Assembly (NCBI RefSeq): GCF_036059255.1
Contig: NZ_CP107947.1
Location: 5,828,001-5,892,000, forward strand
Length of the DNA: 64,000 nucleotides
Source: Micromonospora sp. NBC_00389
GTDB lineage: Bacteria > Actinomycetota > Actinomycetes > Mycobacteriales > Micromonosporaceae
Reading direction: 5' to 3'
The stretch's first letter is position 1; every line of letters begins with the position of its first letter. Below, in pieces: positions 26,821-36,347 of the stretch. The notes under the pieces are model-generated. The model saw nothing but the letters and a program-made list of their open reading frames with translations, did no database searches and was not told the DNA's origin. The translations under genes and the position numbers were made by a program.

Positions 26821-27845
26821 CCCGCCCACAGGTGACCGCGGTGATGCTCGCCTACGGCGCCGAGCCGTACCTGGTCGACGCCGCTCGGGCAGTCCTGGCC
26901 AGCACCGACGTCGAGATCGAGCTGATCGTCGTCGACAACGGCTGCACCGGCGACGGCATCGACATCGTCAAGGGTTTCCCCCAGGTCCGCGTGGTCCGGC
27001 CCGAACAGAACACCGGCTACTCCGGCGGCTGCCGGGTCGGTGCCGCCGAGGCCACCGGCGACTGGCTCGCCTTCGTCAACTCCGACGCCATCGTCGCCCC
27101 GGACGCCCTCGCCAAGACCGTCGCCGTGGCCGCCGACCCCGGCGTCGGCGCCGCGATGGCCTCGATCCGGCTCGCCGACACTCCCGAGCTGATCAACACC
27201 TCCGGTAACCCGCTGCACTTCACCGGGCTGTCCTGGGCCGGTGGCAACGGCGAACCCGCCACCGCCCACGCCAGCCGCACCACCGTTCCGTCGCTCAGCG
27301 GCTGCTGCTTCGTGATCAGCCGACAGCGTTGGCAGGACCTCGACGGCTTCGCCGCCGAGTACTTCGCCTACCACGAGGACACCGAGCTCAGCCTGCGGCT
27401 CTGGCAGCGCGGCCTGCGCCTGGAGTACGTTCCGGACGCCGTCGTCCGGCACCACTACGAGTTCTCCCGCAACGACCTGAAGCTCTACCTGGTGGAGCGC
27501 AACCGGCTGGTCACCCTGCTCACCGCGTACCAGACCCGGACGCTGGTGGTGCTCGCCCCGATGCTGCTGCTCACCGAGGCCGCCATGCTCGCCGCCGCGC
27601 TCGCCGGCGGCTGGACCAAGCAGAAGACCCGCGGCTGGGGCTGGCTGTGGCGCAACCGGTCCTGGGTCGGCGCCCGCCGCCGTCAGCTCCAGAGCGAGCG
27701 CACCGTGCCCGACGGGGTGATCGCCGAGCTGATGACCGCCCGGGTGGCACCGTCGAACGTCGACTCACCCCCCGGGATGGGCGTTTTCAACGCGGTCGCC
27801 GCCGGCTACTGGGCCCTGGCCCGGCCGCTGCTCCAGCGCCGCTGA
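26817..27845 (+). CDS. GT2 glycosyltransferase (rhamnosyltransferase-like)
   Basis: The 342-residue enzyme has a GT-A domain with VTAVMLAYGAEPYL, VVDNGC, WLAFVNSDAIVAPDA (metal site) and the WbbL-like acceptor motif YHEDTELSLRLWQRGLRLEYVP. C-terminal hydrophobic helices (about 240-265) suggest membrane association. As the last gene of the rmlBD operon it is the best candidate for using dTDP-rhamnose. ATG 26817 lies 5 nt after GGAGG. A strong terminator follows. Confidence 0.9.
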   Translation: MTRPQVTAVMLAYGAEPYLVDAARAVLASTDVEIELIVVDNGCTGDGIDIVKGFPQVRVVRPEQNTGYSGGCRVGAAEATGDWLAFVNSDAIVAPDALAKTVAVAADPGVGAAMASIRLADTPELINTSGNPLHFTGLSWAGGNGEPATAHASRTTVPSLSGCCFVISRQRWQDLDGFAAEYFAYHEDTELSLRLWQRGLRLEYVPDAVVRHHYEFSRNDLKLYLVERNRLVTLLTAYQTRTLVVLAPMLLLTEAAMLAAALAGGWTKQKTRGWGWLWRNRSWVGARRRQLQSERTVPDGVIAELMTARVAPSNVDSPPGMGVFNAVAAGYWALARPLLQRR

Positions 27846-27865
27846 GACACCCGCCGGCAGACACG

Positions 27866-27899
27866 AGCGCCGGGGACCGCCTTTGCGGTCCCCGGCGCT
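27866..27899. terminator. Strong bidirectional terminator
   Basis: A perfect 15-bp stem (AGCGCCGGGGACCGC with its complement) and a 4-nt CTTT loop. It separates the polysaccharide operon from the convergent prcBA genes. Confidence 0.85.
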
Positions 27900-27911
27900 T
27901 CTGTCACACGA

Positions 27912-28733
27912 TCAGCGATCGGCCTGACCCGGCCGATCCTCCAGGTCGGCGGAGCCCGCGGAACTGGTCGGCTTACCGGACTCCCCGGTCGGCACGCTCG
28001 GCGTGTCCGGCAGGTCGCCGGTCGACGGCGCCGTCTCCCCGTCCAGCAGCGCGGTCAGCGCGGCCCCGGTGATCCGTCGGAACGTCCGCCCGACCCGCTG
28101 GCGGTCCAGCACGGCCACCTCGAGCTGGTTCGCGGCGATGGTCCGGGCGGCACCGCCCTCCCCGCCGACGCTGCTCAGCGCCTGCACCGCGACCTTCACC
28201 GCCTCCCCGAGCGACATGTCCGCCCGGTGGTTCGACTTCAGCACCCCGGTGATCGCCTCGGCCTGGCCGCCCATCGCCATCCGCCCCGGCTCATCGTTGA
28301 CCGAGCCGTCGTAGGTGAGCCGGTACAGCTCGTCGTCGGCGGCGGTGGACCCGACCTCCGCCACACAGATCTCCACCTCGAACGGCTTCGACTGCTCGGT
28401 GAAGATCGCGCCCAGGGTCTGCGCGAACGCGTTGGCCAACGCCCGGCCGGTGACGTCCCGACGGTCGTAGCTGAGCCCGTTCAGGTCGGCCATCCGCACG
28501 CCGGCCCGCCGGAGGTTCTCGAACTCGTTGTACCGGCCGACGGCGGCGAAGCCGATCCGGTCGTAGATCTCGCTGACCTTGTGCAGGGCACTGGAGAGGT
28601 TCTCCGCGACGAAGAGCACCCCGCCGGAGTAGCTCAGGACCACCGCGCTGCGCCCCCGGGCGATGCCCTTGCGGGCCAGCTCGGAGCGGTCGCGCATGAT
28701 CTGTTCGGGCGAGGCGTAGAACTGCATGGCCAC
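27912..28733 (-). CDS. prcA: PrcA, 20S proteasome alpha subunit
   Basis: The 273-residue protein has the actinobacterial alpha opening [29 protein letters not shown], whose N-terminal residues gate the core, followed by [15 protein letters not shown]. It lacks a catalytic N-terminal Thr, as alpha subunits do. An acidic Pro/Ser-rich tail of about 40 residues follows the fold. It forms the outer rings that dock Mpa. GTG 28733 is used (AAGGAG lies 10 nt before); ATG two codons later is possible. The gene follows prcB by 61 nt. Confidence 0.97.
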   Translation of the reverse strand: MAMQFYASPEQIMRDRSELARKGIARGRSAVVLSYSGGVLFVAENLSSALHKVSEIYDRIGFAAVGRYNEFENLRRAGVRMADLNGLSYDRRDVTGRALANAFAQTLGAIFTEQSKPFEVEICVAEVGSTAADDELYRLTYDGSVNDEPGRMAMGGQAEAITGVLKSNHRADMSLGEAVKVAVQALSSVGGEGGAARTIAANQLEVAVLDRQRVGRTFRRITGAALTALLDGETAPSTGDLPDTPSVPTGESGKPTSSAGSADLEDRPGQADR

Positions 28734-28794
28734 GGCGGCGGTTCTCCTTACGGCGCGGTGCTGACGACTGCTGACTGGTGGGGGTGGACGGGGC

Positions 28795-29634
28795 TCAACC
28801 GCCCGGGTTCTCCATCCGGCCGGCGACCACGCCTTCGGCGATCGTCGCCGTCTCGGCGTCGGTGAGCCGGTGGGTGCCCTCGGCGGTCGCGGTCATCACC
28901 ACCGGGTAGATCCGCCGGGTCAGGTCCGGCCCGCCGGTCGCGGTGTCGTCGTCGGCGGCGTCGTAGAGCGCCTCGACCGCGAGCCGGGTCGCTTCCGCGG
29001 CGGTGATGCCGGCCCGGAAGCGCTTCTTCAGCGCGGACTTGGCGAAGAGCGAGCCGGAGCCGATGGCGTCGTAGCCGGTCTCCTCGTACGGGCCGCCGGT
29101 CACGTCGAAGCTGAAGATCCGGCCGGCCTTCGCCGGGTCCGCGGCGGCCAGGTCGAAGCCGGCGAAGAGCGGCACCACCGCCAGCCCCTGCATGGCCGCG
29201 CCCAGGTTGCCCCGGATCATCGAGGCCAGCCGGTTGGCCTTGCCGTCCAGCGAGAGCATCGCGCCCTCGATCTTCTCGTAGTGCTCCAGCTCCACCTGGA
29301 ACAGTCGCATCAGCTCGATCCCGATGCCCGCGGTGCCCGCGATGCCAACCAGCGAGTACGCGTCGGCCGGATGCACCTTCTCGATGTCGCGCTGGGCGAT
29401 CAGGTTGCCCATGGTGGCCCGTCGGTCGCCGGCCATCACCACGCCGTCGGCGGCCGCGATGGCGACGATGGTCGTCGCGTGCGGCGCCAGGTCGGCGGCC
29501 ATGCCCGGCGGCAGCGGCCGCCGACCGGGCAGCATCTCGGGGGCCACCCGGCTCAAGAACGTGGTGAAGGAGGACGTCCCCGCGTTGGTGAACACATCTG
29601 GTAGACGCCCGGATGGATCAAAGCCCGCTGCCAC
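28795..29634 (-). CDS. prcB: PrcB, 20S proteasome beta subunit
   Basis: The 279-residue precursor has a propeptide of about 53 residues, ending PHA. Mature Thr54 begins [24 protein letters not shown], the N-terminal nucleophile signature. Autocleavage before Thr54 is expected during assembly. It forms the inner catalytic rings. GTG 29634 has AGAGGA 6 nt upstream. The first 82 bp also encode, in another frame, the end of an endonuclease-VII-like ORF, so any change in one gene would touch the other. Confidence 0.97.
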   Translation of the reverse strand: MAAGFDPSGRLPDVFTNAGTSSFTTFLSRVAPEMLPGRRPLPPGMAADLAPHATTIVAIAAADGVVMAGDRRATMGNLIAQRDIEKVHPADAYSLVGIAGTAGIGIELMRLFQVELEHYEKIEGAMLSLDGKANRLASMIRGNLGAAMQGLAVVPLFAGFDLAAADPAKAGRIFSFDVTGGPYEETGYDAIGSGSLFAKSALKKRFRAGITAAEATRLAVEALYDAADDDTATGGPDLTRRIYPVVMTATAEGTHRLTDAETATIAEGVVAGRMENPGG

Positions 29635-29852
29635 GTGGTTCCTCTCAGGTACGTGATCGCCCTGGCCAGCCTCATGGGACTGTCACGGAACTGGCCAAGA
29701 CCACCGTTGCAGTTGAAGCAGAGTATCCCGCGCACCCATCGGGTGCGATGGCCGTGGTCCAGATGTTGCGGGTCCGCGCCGCCACAGATCGCGCAGACCC
29801 CGCCCTGCTCGGCCAGGAGCTCCTGAAACTCCTTCTCCCCGATGCCAGCCAC
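29553..29852 (-). CDS. Endonuclease-VII-like HNH protein, N-terminally shortened; possible decayed gene
   Basis: The 99-residue ORF keeps the endonuclease VII core: zinc cysteines CAIC and CFNC, the HLDHGH catalytic group, and Asn in [11 protein letters not shown]. Full-length relatives carry an upstream zinc-binding segment. Here a matching start, CRDCGEW, occurs upstream (29853-29908) in a different frame, suggesting an out-of-frame deletion or a sequence error. In its own frame the only good start is GTG 29852, since a TGA lies upstream. It sits between pup and prcB and overlaps prcB by 82 bp. Function in the proteasome locus is unknown. Confidence 0.6.
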   Translation of the reverse strand: MAGIGEKEFQELLAEQGGVCAICGGADPQHLDHGHRTRWVRGILCFNCNGGLGQFRDSPMRLARAITYLRGTTWQRALIHPGVYQMCSPTRGRPPSPRS

Positions 29853-29930
29853 TCGCCGCAGTCCCGGCAGCGGCGGTGGCCGTCCTGATCATCGGATGGA
29901 CAAGGCATGCCCGGTTTGCCCGGCTATGCC

Positions 29931-30146
29931 CTACTGCCCGCCTTTTTGTACGTAGCCCCTCACGAATTCTTCTGCGTTTTCCTCCAGGACGGAGTCGATC
30001 TCGTCGAGCAGGTCGTCGACGTCCTCGGTGATCTCGGCGTGCCGCTCGGCCACCTCGGGGTTGGCCTCGGTGGTGACGTCCTCGATCTCCTCGCCCTGGC
30101 GGGACTTGCCGGACTGCGACTGGCCGCCGCTGTCATGAGTGGCCAT
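29931..30146 (-). CDS. pup: Pup, prokaryotic ubiquitin-like protein
   Basis: The 71-residue disordered, acidic protein has the Pup core helix region (NPEVAERHAEITEDVDDLLDEIDSVLEENAEEFVRGYVQKGGQ, read in part). It ends in Gly-Gly-Gln. The terminal Gln means Dop must deamidate it to Glu before PafA can attach it. A Lys in YVQKGGQ allows self-modification. ATG 30146 has GGAGGAGG upstream with good spacing. It lies 78 nt before the endonuclease-like ORF and 104 nt after dop. Confidence 0.97.
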   Translation of the reverse strand: MATHDSGGQSQSGKSRQGEEIEDVTTEANPEVAERHAEITEDVDDLLDEIDSVLEENAEEFVRGYVQKGGQ

Positions 30147-30250
30147 TGCTGCCTCCTCCACGATCGTCTGCGATGAACTTACCTCGCGCAGGCGACGAAA
30201 AGCCCGCCGCGCGCCGGCTTGCGGCACCCGACGGGCATCCGGACCCGCGC

Positions 30251-31768
30251 TCAGCCCCCGGTCAACGTCTCCAGCAGGTCCTTGGCGCTGGCACAGCGGT
30301 CGAACAGCGCTCCGACGTGCGCACGGGTGCCCCGCTCGGGCTCCATCATCGGCACCCGGACCAGCGACTCCCGGCCCACGTCGAAGATCACCGAATCCCA
30401 GCTGGCGGCGACCACCTCGGAGGCGTACTGGGCCAGGCAGCGGCCACGGAAGTACGCCCGGGTGTCCTCCGGCGGCTCGGTCATCGCGCTGCGCGTCTCG
30501 TCGTCGGTGAGCAGTGTCTTCATCGCTCCCCGGGTGACCAGCCGGTTGTAGAGGCCCTTCTCCGGCCGGACGTCGGAGTACTGCAGGTCGACCAGCTGAA
30601 GCTTGTGCGAGCCCCAGCCGAGCTTCTCCCGCTCCCGGTAGCCCTCGAGCAGCCGCAGCTTGGCCACCCAGTCCAGCTCGTCGGCGCAGAGCATCGGATC
30701 ACGGCCGAGCCGGTCCAGCACGCTCTCCCAGCGGTCCAGCACGTCGATGGTCTGCTCGTCGGCGTCGGTGCCGTACCGGTCGTCGACAAAGGACCGGACC
30801 CGCTCCAGGTACGCCCACTGCAAGTCCAGTGCGGTGAGCCGGCGGCCGTCGCGCAGCCGCATCCGGTGCGACAGGGTGGGGTCGTGGCTGACCGCGCGCA
30901 GCTCGCTGACCGGGTCGGCGATGCCGAGATCGCCGCCGAGCGCCTTCTCTTCGATCATGGTGAGGATCAGCGCGGTGGCGCCGACCTTGAGGTAGGTGGA
31001 GATCTCCGAGAGGTTGGCGTCGCCGATGATGACGTGCAGCCGGCGGTACTTGTCGGCGTCGGCGTGCGGCTCGTCGCGAGTGTTGATGATCGGTCGCTTG
31101 AGGGTGGTCTCCAGACCGACCTCGACCTCGAAGAAGTCGGCGCGCTGGGAGATCTGGAAGCCGCTCTGCCCGCCGTCCTGCCCGATGCCGACGCGGCCGG
31201 CGCCGCAGACGATCTGCCGGGTCACGAAGAACGGCGTCAGGTACGCCACGATGTCGGCGAACGGGGTCTGCCGGCGCATCAGGTAGTTCTCGTGGGCGCC
31301 GTAGCTGGCGCCCTTGTTGTCGGTGTTGTTCTTGTAGAGGTGGATCGGCTGGCTGCCGGGGATGGTGGCCGCCCGGCGGGACGCCTCGGCCATCACCCGC
31401 TCGCCGGCCTTGTCCCAGCGCACCACGTCCCGGGGGGTGGTGACCTCGGGTGTGGAGTATTCGGGGTGGGCGTGGTCGACGTAGAGCCGCGCCCCGTTGG
31501 TGAGTATCACGTTGGCCAGGCCGAGGTCCTCGTCGGCCAACGCCTCGGCCGGGTCGTACGCGGCCCCGGAGTAGGTGAAGCCGCGGGCGTCGCGCAGCGG
31601 CGACTCCTCCTCGTAGTCCCAGCGGGCCCGTCCGCCCCGGTTGAGTTCGGGGCGGGCCCCGTAGGCATTGACCACCTGCGACGAGGTGACCATCGGGTTG
31701 GCTCCGGCCTGGCCGGGCACGGAGATGCCGTACTCGACCTCGGTGCCCATGATCCGACGTACCGTCAT
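30251..31768 (-). CDS. dop: Dop, deamidase/depupylase of Pup
   Basis: The 505-residue paralogue of PafA begins [19 protein letters not shown]. It has an insertion (the Dop loop, about 40-80) not found in PafA. Catalytic Asp98 lies in [21 protein letters not shown]-site runs [20 protein letters not shown] and [20 protein letters not shown] follow. It converts Pup-Gln to Pup-Glu and can remove Pup from substrates. Start ATG 31768; the next in-frame Met is six codons on. Dop precedes pup on the same strand, so deamidase and substrate are likely co-expressed. Confidence 0.97.
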   Translation of the reverse strand: MTVRRIMGTEVEYGISVPGQAGANPMVTSSQVVNAYGARPELNRGGRARWDYEEESPLRDARGFTYSGAAYDPAEALADEDLGLANVILTNGARLYVDHAHPEYSTPEVTTPRDVVRWDKAGERVMAEASRRAATIPGSQPIHLYKNNTDNKGASYGAHENYLMRRQTPFADIVAYLTPFFVTRQIVCGAGRVGIGQDGGQSGFQISQRADFFEVEVGLETTLKRPIINTRDEPHADADKYRRLHVIIGDANLSEISTYLKVGATALILTMIEEKALGGDLGIADPVSELRAVSHDPTLSHRMRLRDGRRLTALDLQWAYLERVRSFVDDRYGTDADEQTIDVLDRWESVLDRLGRDPMLCADELDWVAKLRLLEGYREREKLGWGSHKLQLVDLQYSDVRPEKGLYNRLVTRGAMKTLLTDDETRSAMTEPPEDTRAYFRGRCLAQYASEVVAASWDSVIFDVGRESLVRVPMMEPERGTRAHVGALFDRCASAKDLLETLTGG

Positions 31769-31878
31769 GCGACCACTCGCTTCGCTCGCCCACGGAGCCG
31801 GCGTGCCCGCCGCTCACACCATCGAGACTAGTCTGCGTGGTGGCCGACCGCGCGGCCCTGCCGCACGGCGCGGCGCGG

Positions 31879-33894
31879 CTACCGCGGCCTGGCGGGCTTG
31901 AGCGGCACCAGCGTCAGACCCTCCCGAAGGGAGGGGTCGACCTTGAGTGCCCCATCGATGGCCCGCTGGGCCGCCGGGTCGGCCACGATGAGCCGCAGCG
32001 GGCGGGGAACGCGACGCAGGATCTCCGCGGTCCGGGCGGGCTCTTCGTAGATCGTGAAGTAGATGCCGGGCTCGGTCTGACCGCTGGTGCCCTGCATCGC
32101 GGACAGGAAGATCGACTCCCGGTATCCATGCAGGCCCTGCTTGTCCACCACCAGGGTGACGGTGCCGGGGATCGCCGGGTAGGCCCGGTAGGCGGCGGCG
32201 GTGACCGACGCGGGGCGGGTGATGGCCCGCACGTCGCGTCCGGCCCAGTCCTTCGCCCAGGTGCCGTTGCTGCCGGTGCGGTGGAAGAAGCCACCGGTCC
32301 AGCCGATCAGGCCGGTGCCGGCGAGCAGCGCGATCGTCACCAGAGCGGCGGTGGCGACGGAGGGCAGTGCGCCGGTGATCGGGCGGCGTCGCGGCTCGGA
32401 ATCGGTGCTCTCCGCGGGTACGGGCAGCAGTCGGGCGAGCGCGGCGGTGCCGATGATGAGCACGACGATGACGAGGTGCGCGGTCTTGCCGAAGTAGTAA
32501 GCGGGTTGGGTGCCGTTGGCGAGGTTCACGGCGGCCATGGCGGCGGAGAAGAGCAGGCCGACGGCCAGCACGACGAGGTAGCGCCGCCAGGTGGATTCGC
32601 CGCGGTTGGTCTGGACGAAGATGCCGGCGACGACGAGCGCACCGAGGCCGAGCATGGCGTTGTAGGTCTCGACCGGCGGTGTGCCGCCGGGGGCGGCGAG
32701 CGCCTCGCTCTGGCCGGCGACGAGCACGCCGAGCAGCGCGGTCAGCGGGGCCAGGGCGGCGGTGAACAACGCGATGATGGCGACGGTGCCGGGGCGGGTG
32801 CGCAGCCGGCGCCGGTCGGCGACCAGCCAGCAGAGCACCATGGCACCGATCGGGAACAGGAAGAGGTAGTAGCTGAAGCCGATGCCGATCAGCACTGCCC
32901 CGACCAGGATGAGTTGCTCGCGGAGCCGGTGGAGGGGGCGGACGACGAGGGCGATCAGGATCGCCGAGAGGCTGAGCCCGAACGTCTCGCTGGGGTAGCC
33001 GGCGACCAGCAGCCGGGGCAGTTCGGTGCCGAGGACCAGCGCGGTGACGGCGATGATGAGGACCAGTCGGCGCAGCGGGTGCAGGGGGCCGGCGACGTGC
33101 TGAGCGGCCCAGATCAGCGCGATGAGCAGCATCCCGAAGGTGGCGAGACACCAGAGCACGTAGTGGTCCATCAGCGCCGGCCCGGTGGGTGCGTCGCCGG
33201 CGCTGCGCAGGAAGCCGTCGAGCAGCGCGGTGGTGAAGTGCCAGCCCTGCGGGTAGTGGACCAGGCCGGAGAAGATCTGCTCGCGGGCGGTGTCGGGGTC
33301 GAGGAAGAGGTAGCCGCCGAGGCGGCCGATCACGTCGAACAGAGCCGGGTGGCGTCCGTTGTCCTCGCCGACCATGGCGAGGTTGAGTCGCTGGCCGAAG
33401 CTGGTGGCGCGCAGGTAGGGAGTGGCGAGATAGCCGGCGGCGAGGGCGGCGGCGGCCAGCGAGGCCAGGTCGGACCAGCCAGGGCGGGGCAGCCGGGGCG
33501 CCCGCCGGGACAGCGCGGCGGCCAGGGTCAGGACGGTGAGCGCCAACCCGGAGACCGGCACCGGGTGCAGGCCCCAGGGCCAGACGCTGAAGAGCAGGCC
33601 GGCGGCGCAGGTGAGGCCGGCCAGCAGGGCGAGGGCGAGCACCACCCGGTCGAGCAGGGTACGCCCGGAGCGCAGCAGGCTGGCCGTGGCGAACAGGACC
33701 AGCGGGGGCAACAGCCAGGCGGCGTGTACGGCGTTCGCGCCGAGCGGCACCAGCCAGCAGGCGACGAGCACGGCCAGCAGCGGGCCGATTCCGGGGCGCC
33801 GGGCGGCCGGCGGCGTGGGGGGGTTTACTAGCGGATCCGGCTTGTCCGTGCCACCCGGCACTGCTGGCATTTCCTTGGTGGCGTCGGCACGCAC
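31879..33894 (-). CDS. Large polytopic membrane protein, possible GT-C glycosyltransferase
   Basis: The 671-residue protein has about 12-13 transmembrane helices across residues 35-530 and an extracytoplasmic C-terminal domain of about 140 residues. The loop after an early helix has acidic residues in LAMVGEDNGRHPALFDVIGRLGGYLF, and HYPQGWHFTTALLDG follows. This layout resembles GT-C polyprenol-dependent glycosyltransferases, but no diagnostic motif is certain. It lies between mpa and dop, all on one strand. GTG 33894 has GAGGA 5 nt before. A role in wall or glycan assembly is inference. Confidence 0.8.
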   Translation of the reverse strand: MRADATKEMPAVPGGTDKPDPLVNPPTPPAARRPGIGPLLAVLVACWLVPLGANAVHAAWLLPPLVLFATASLLRSGRTLLDRVVLALALLAGLTCAAGLLFSVWPWGLHPVPVSGLALTVLTLAAALSRRAPRLPRPGWSDLASLAAAALAAGYLATPYLRATSFGQRLNLAMVGEDNGRHPALFDVIGRLGGYLFLDPDTAREQIFSGLVHYPQGWHFTTALLDGFLRSAGDAPTGPALMDHYVLWCLATFGMLLIALIWAAQHVAGPLHPLRRLVLIIAVTALVLGTELPRLLVAGYPSETFGLSLSAILIALVVRPLHRLREQLILVGAVLIGIGFSYYLFLFPIGAMVLCWLVADRRRLRTRPGTVAIIALFTAALAPLTALLGVLVAGQSEALAAPGGTPPVETYNAMLGLGALVVAGIFVQTNRGESTWRRYLVVLAVGLLFSAAMAAVNLANGTQPAYYFGKTAHLVIVVLIIGTAALARLLPVPAESTDSEPRRRPITGALPSVATAALVTIALLAGTGLIGWTGGFFHRTGSNGTWAKDWAGRDVRAITRPASVTAAAYRAYPAIPGTVTLVVDKQGLHGYRESIFLSAMQGTSGQTEPGIYFTIYEEPARTAEILRRVPRPLRLIVADPAAQRAIDGALKVDPSLREGLTLVPLKPARPR

Positions 33895-34004
33895 GGGAGT
33901 CCTCGTTCGATCGGTCGGAGAAGTCGCCGCAGTCTAGCTGGAACGGGCGGATCCGTTGGCCCGCCGGTACCGCGTCGCGTCGGGGTGGGCGTCGGACGCA
34001 CGCA

Positions 34005-34036
34005 GCGGCGGCACCGGACAGGTCCGGTGCCGCCGC
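34005..34036. terminator. Terminator of mpa
   Basis: A perfect 15-bp stem (GCGGCGGCACCGGAC and its complement) separated by 2 nt, just past the mpa stop. It would isolate mpa from the downstream membrane-protein gene. Confidence 0.75.
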
Positions 34037-34043
34037 GGGGTGA

Positions 34044-35825
34044 TCAGAGGTACTGGCCGGTGTTGCTGGCGGTCTCGATGGACCGGCCGGCCTCGGCGCC
34101 CTTGCCCCCGGAGACGAGCGTGCGGATGTAGACGATCCGCTCGCCCTTCTTGCCGGAGATGCGCGCCCAGTCGTCGGGGTTGGTGGTGTTGGGCAGGTCC
34201 TCGTTCTCCCGGAACTCGTCGACGCAGGCGTCGAGCAGGTGCTGCAGTCGCAGCCCCTTGCGGCCGGAGGTGAGGAACTCCTTGATGGCCATCTTCTTGC
34301 TCCGGTCGACGATGTTCTGGATCATCGCGCCGGAGTTGAAGTCCTTGAAGTAGAGGACTTCCTTGTCACCGTTGGCGTAGGTGACCTCGAGGAAGCGGTT
34401 CTCCTCGGTCTCCGAGTACATCCGCAGCACCACGGCGTCGATCATCGCCGCGACGGTGGCCTGGGGGTCGGCGCCGTGTTCGGCCAGGTCGTCGGGGTGG
34501 AGCGGCAGCCCGGAGAGGATGTACTTGGAGAAGATGTCCTTGGCCGCTTCGGCGTCCGGCCGCTCGATCTTGATCTTCACGTCGAGCCGACCGGGGCGCA
34601 GGATCGCCGGGTCGATCATGTCTTCCCGGTTGGAGGCGCCGATGACGATGACGTTCTCCAGCCCCTCCACGCCGTCGATCTCGCTGAGCAGCTGCGGGAC
34701 GATCGTGTTCTCCACGTCGGAGGAGACACCGGAGCCGCGGGTCCGGAAGATCGAGTCCATCTCGTCGAAGAACACGATCACCGGGGTGCCCTCGCCGGCC
34801 TTCTCCCGGGCTCGCTGGAAGATCAGCCGGATGTGCCGCTCGGTCTCGCCGACGTACTTGTTGAGCAGCTCCGGGCCCTTGATGTTGAGGAAGAAGCTGG
34901 TGTGCTTCTCCTTGCCCTGCCGCTCGGCGATCTTCTTGGCCAGCGAGTTGGCCACCGCCTTGGCGATCAGCGTCTTGCCGCAACCCGGCGGGCCGTAGAG
35001 CAGGATGCCCTTGGGCGGACGGAGCTGGTGCTCACGGAACAGGTCCGCGTGCAGGAACGGCAACTCCACCGCGTCGCGGATCTGCTCGATCTGCGACTGG
35101 AGGCCACCGATGTCGGTGTAGCCGACGTCGGGCACCTCCTCCAGGACCAGCTCCTCGACCTCGCTCTTCGGGATCCGCTCGTACGCGTACGCCGAGCGGG
35201 GCTCGATCATGAGCGAGTCGCCGGCCCGGATCGCCGAGCCGATGAGCGTCTCGGCGAGGTGCACGATGCGCTCCTCGTCGGAGTGGGAGACCACGAGCGC
35301 CCGGTCACCCGGCCCGCCGCCTGGCCCCTCCAGGATCTCCTTGAGCATCACGACCTCACCGACCCGCTCGTAGCCGAACGCGTCGACGATGTTGAGCGCG
35401 TCGTTGAGCAGGACCTCCTGGCCGCGACGCAGCTCGGCCACGTCCAGCGAGGGCGAGACGGCGACCCGCAGCTTGCGACCGCCGGTGAAGACATCCACCG
35501 TGCCGTCGTCGTGCTTGGCCAGGAAGACGCCGTAACCACTCGGCGGTTGTGCGAGGCGGTCGATCTCCTCCTTGAGCGTCACGATCTGCGTGCGAGCCTC
35601 CTTGAGGGTGCTCACCAGCCGGTCGTTGTTCTCGGTCAGCCGCGCCAACTGTGCCTGGGTGGCCGCCAGCCGCTCTTCGAGCTGGCGGACGTGTCGGGGG
35701 CTTTCGGTCAACTTGCGCCGCACCAGGGCGAGTTCCTCCTGAAGGAACGCGACCTGCGTGGAGAGATCGTGGGCTTCCTTCTCCCACCGTGCGGCGCGCG
35801 AGTCCGCGTCGTCGCTGCGTGCCAC
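34044..35825 (-). CDS. mpa: Mpa/ARC, proteasome-associated AAA ATPase
   Basis: The 593-residue unfoldase has an N-terminal coiled coil (about 14-92) that binds Pup. A double OB interdomain (about 95-235) follows. The AAA module has Walker A GPPGCGKT (278-285) and Walker [11 protein letters not shown] (Asp354/Glu355), then sensor and arginine-finger regions ([17 protein letters not shown]). It ends GQYL with penultimate Tyr592, the tail that docks in the proteasome alpha ring. It threads pupylated proteins into PrcAB. GTG 35825 follows GGGGAGGTGG. It is divergent from the ferredoxin gene. Confidence 0.97.
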   Translation of the reverse strand: MARSDDADSRAARWEKEAHDLSTQVAFLQEELALVRRKLTESPRHVRQLEERLAATQAQLARLTENNDRLVSTLKEARTQIVTLKEEIDRLAQPPSGYGVFLAKHDDGTVDVFTGGRKLRVAVSPSLDVAELRRGQEVLLNDALNIVDAFGYERVGEVVMLKEILEGPGGGPGDRALVVSHSDEERIVHLAETLIGSAIRAGDSLMIEPRSAYAYERIPKSEVEELVLEEVPDVGYTDIGGLQSQIEQIRDAVELPFLHADLFREHQLRPPKGILLYGPPGCGKTLIAKAVANSLAKKIAERQGKEKHTSFFLNIKGPELLNKYVGETERHIRLIFQRAREKAGEGTPVIVFFDEMDSIFRTRGSGVSSDVENTIVPQLLSEIDGVEGLENVIVIGASNREDMIDPAILRPGRLDVKIKIERPDAEAAKDIFSKYILSGLPLHPDDLAEHGADPQATVAAMIDAVVLRMYSETEENRFLEVTYANGDKEVLYFKDFNSGAMIQNIVDRSKKMAIKEFLTSGRKGLRLQHLLDACVDEFRENEDLPNTTNPDDWARISGKKGERIVYIRTLVSGGKGAEAGRSIETASNTGQYL

Positions 35826-35987
35826 GTCCCACCTCCCCGGGGGCTTGAACGTTCTGCCCTAACACTAGCCGCTATGAGGCCGATTCGGTCCCACGCAACA
35901 CCCTCGTCACCGAACCTTGATCGCCAAGGGTGGCCTGGCGGGCCGGTACCGGCGTTCGGGTACCGTCGGAGCGTAGGACGCGAGAAC

Positions 35988-36293
35988 ATGGGGGGTGCAC
36001 CGGTGGCCGAGGTCGCGACCGACCAGTTGCAGGTCTGGGTGGACCAGGATCTCTGCACGGGCGATGGGCTCTGCGTGCAGTACGCGCCGGAGGTGTTCGA
36101 GTTCGACATCGACGGCCTGGCGTACGTCAAGGGTGCCGACGGTGAGCTGCGGATGGCGCCGGGCAGCCGGGTCGACGTGCCCGAGCACCTGCGACTCGAA
36201 GTGATCGACTCCGCGAAGGAGTGTCCGGGCGACTGCATCCACGTGGTGCGCGCCGACGGCGTCGAGGTCGCCGGCCCGGACTCCGAGGACTAA
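35988..36293 (+). CDS. Small ferredoxin
   Basis: The protein has about 101 residues. Cysteines lie in DLCTGDGLCVQYAPEVF and ECPGDCIHV, in the arrangement of actinobacterial one-cluster ferredoxins (3Fe-4S or 4Fe-4S). There are four Cys in all, in C-x5-C and C-x3-C pairs. The acidic surface suits electron transfer to a partner such as a P450, though none is nearby. ATG 35988 is used; GTG 36003, with a G-rich run upstream, is an equal choice. It is bounded by mpa (divergent) and a strong terminator. Confidence 0.85.
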   Translation: MGGAPVAEVATDQLQVWVDQDLCTGDGLCVQYAPEVFEFDIDGLAYVKGADGELRMAPGSRVDVPEHLRLEVIDSAKECPGDCIHVVRADGVEVAGPDSED

Positions 36294-36299
36294 GCCACG

Positions 36300-36339
36300 C
36301 CGTCGTGGGGCCGGGCCGCGCGGCCCGGCCCCACGACGG
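36300..36339. terminator. Strong bidirectional terminator
   Basis: A 19-bp perfect stem with only 2 unpaired central bases, between the convergent ferredoxin and the 190-aa gene. It is the longest exact hairpin stem I classify as a terminator in the window. Confidence 0.85.
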
Positions 36340-36347
36340 GGTACGCC

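Noticed and set aside
22566..27845. Horizontal transfer of the glycan operon
   Set aside because: GC content and gene packing look like the rest of the window, and no mobile element or attachment site flanks it. There is no direct evidence.
31837..33831. 664-codon plus-strand frame opposite the 671-aa membrane protein
   Set aside because: Gly/Gln/Asp-rich sequence without folds. The minus-strand protein has clear membrane helices and a ribosome site.
34239..35987. Long open frame antisense to mpa that runs into the ferredoxin gene
   Set aside because: Only the part from 35988 has real protein features. The upstream part is the shadow of mpa.
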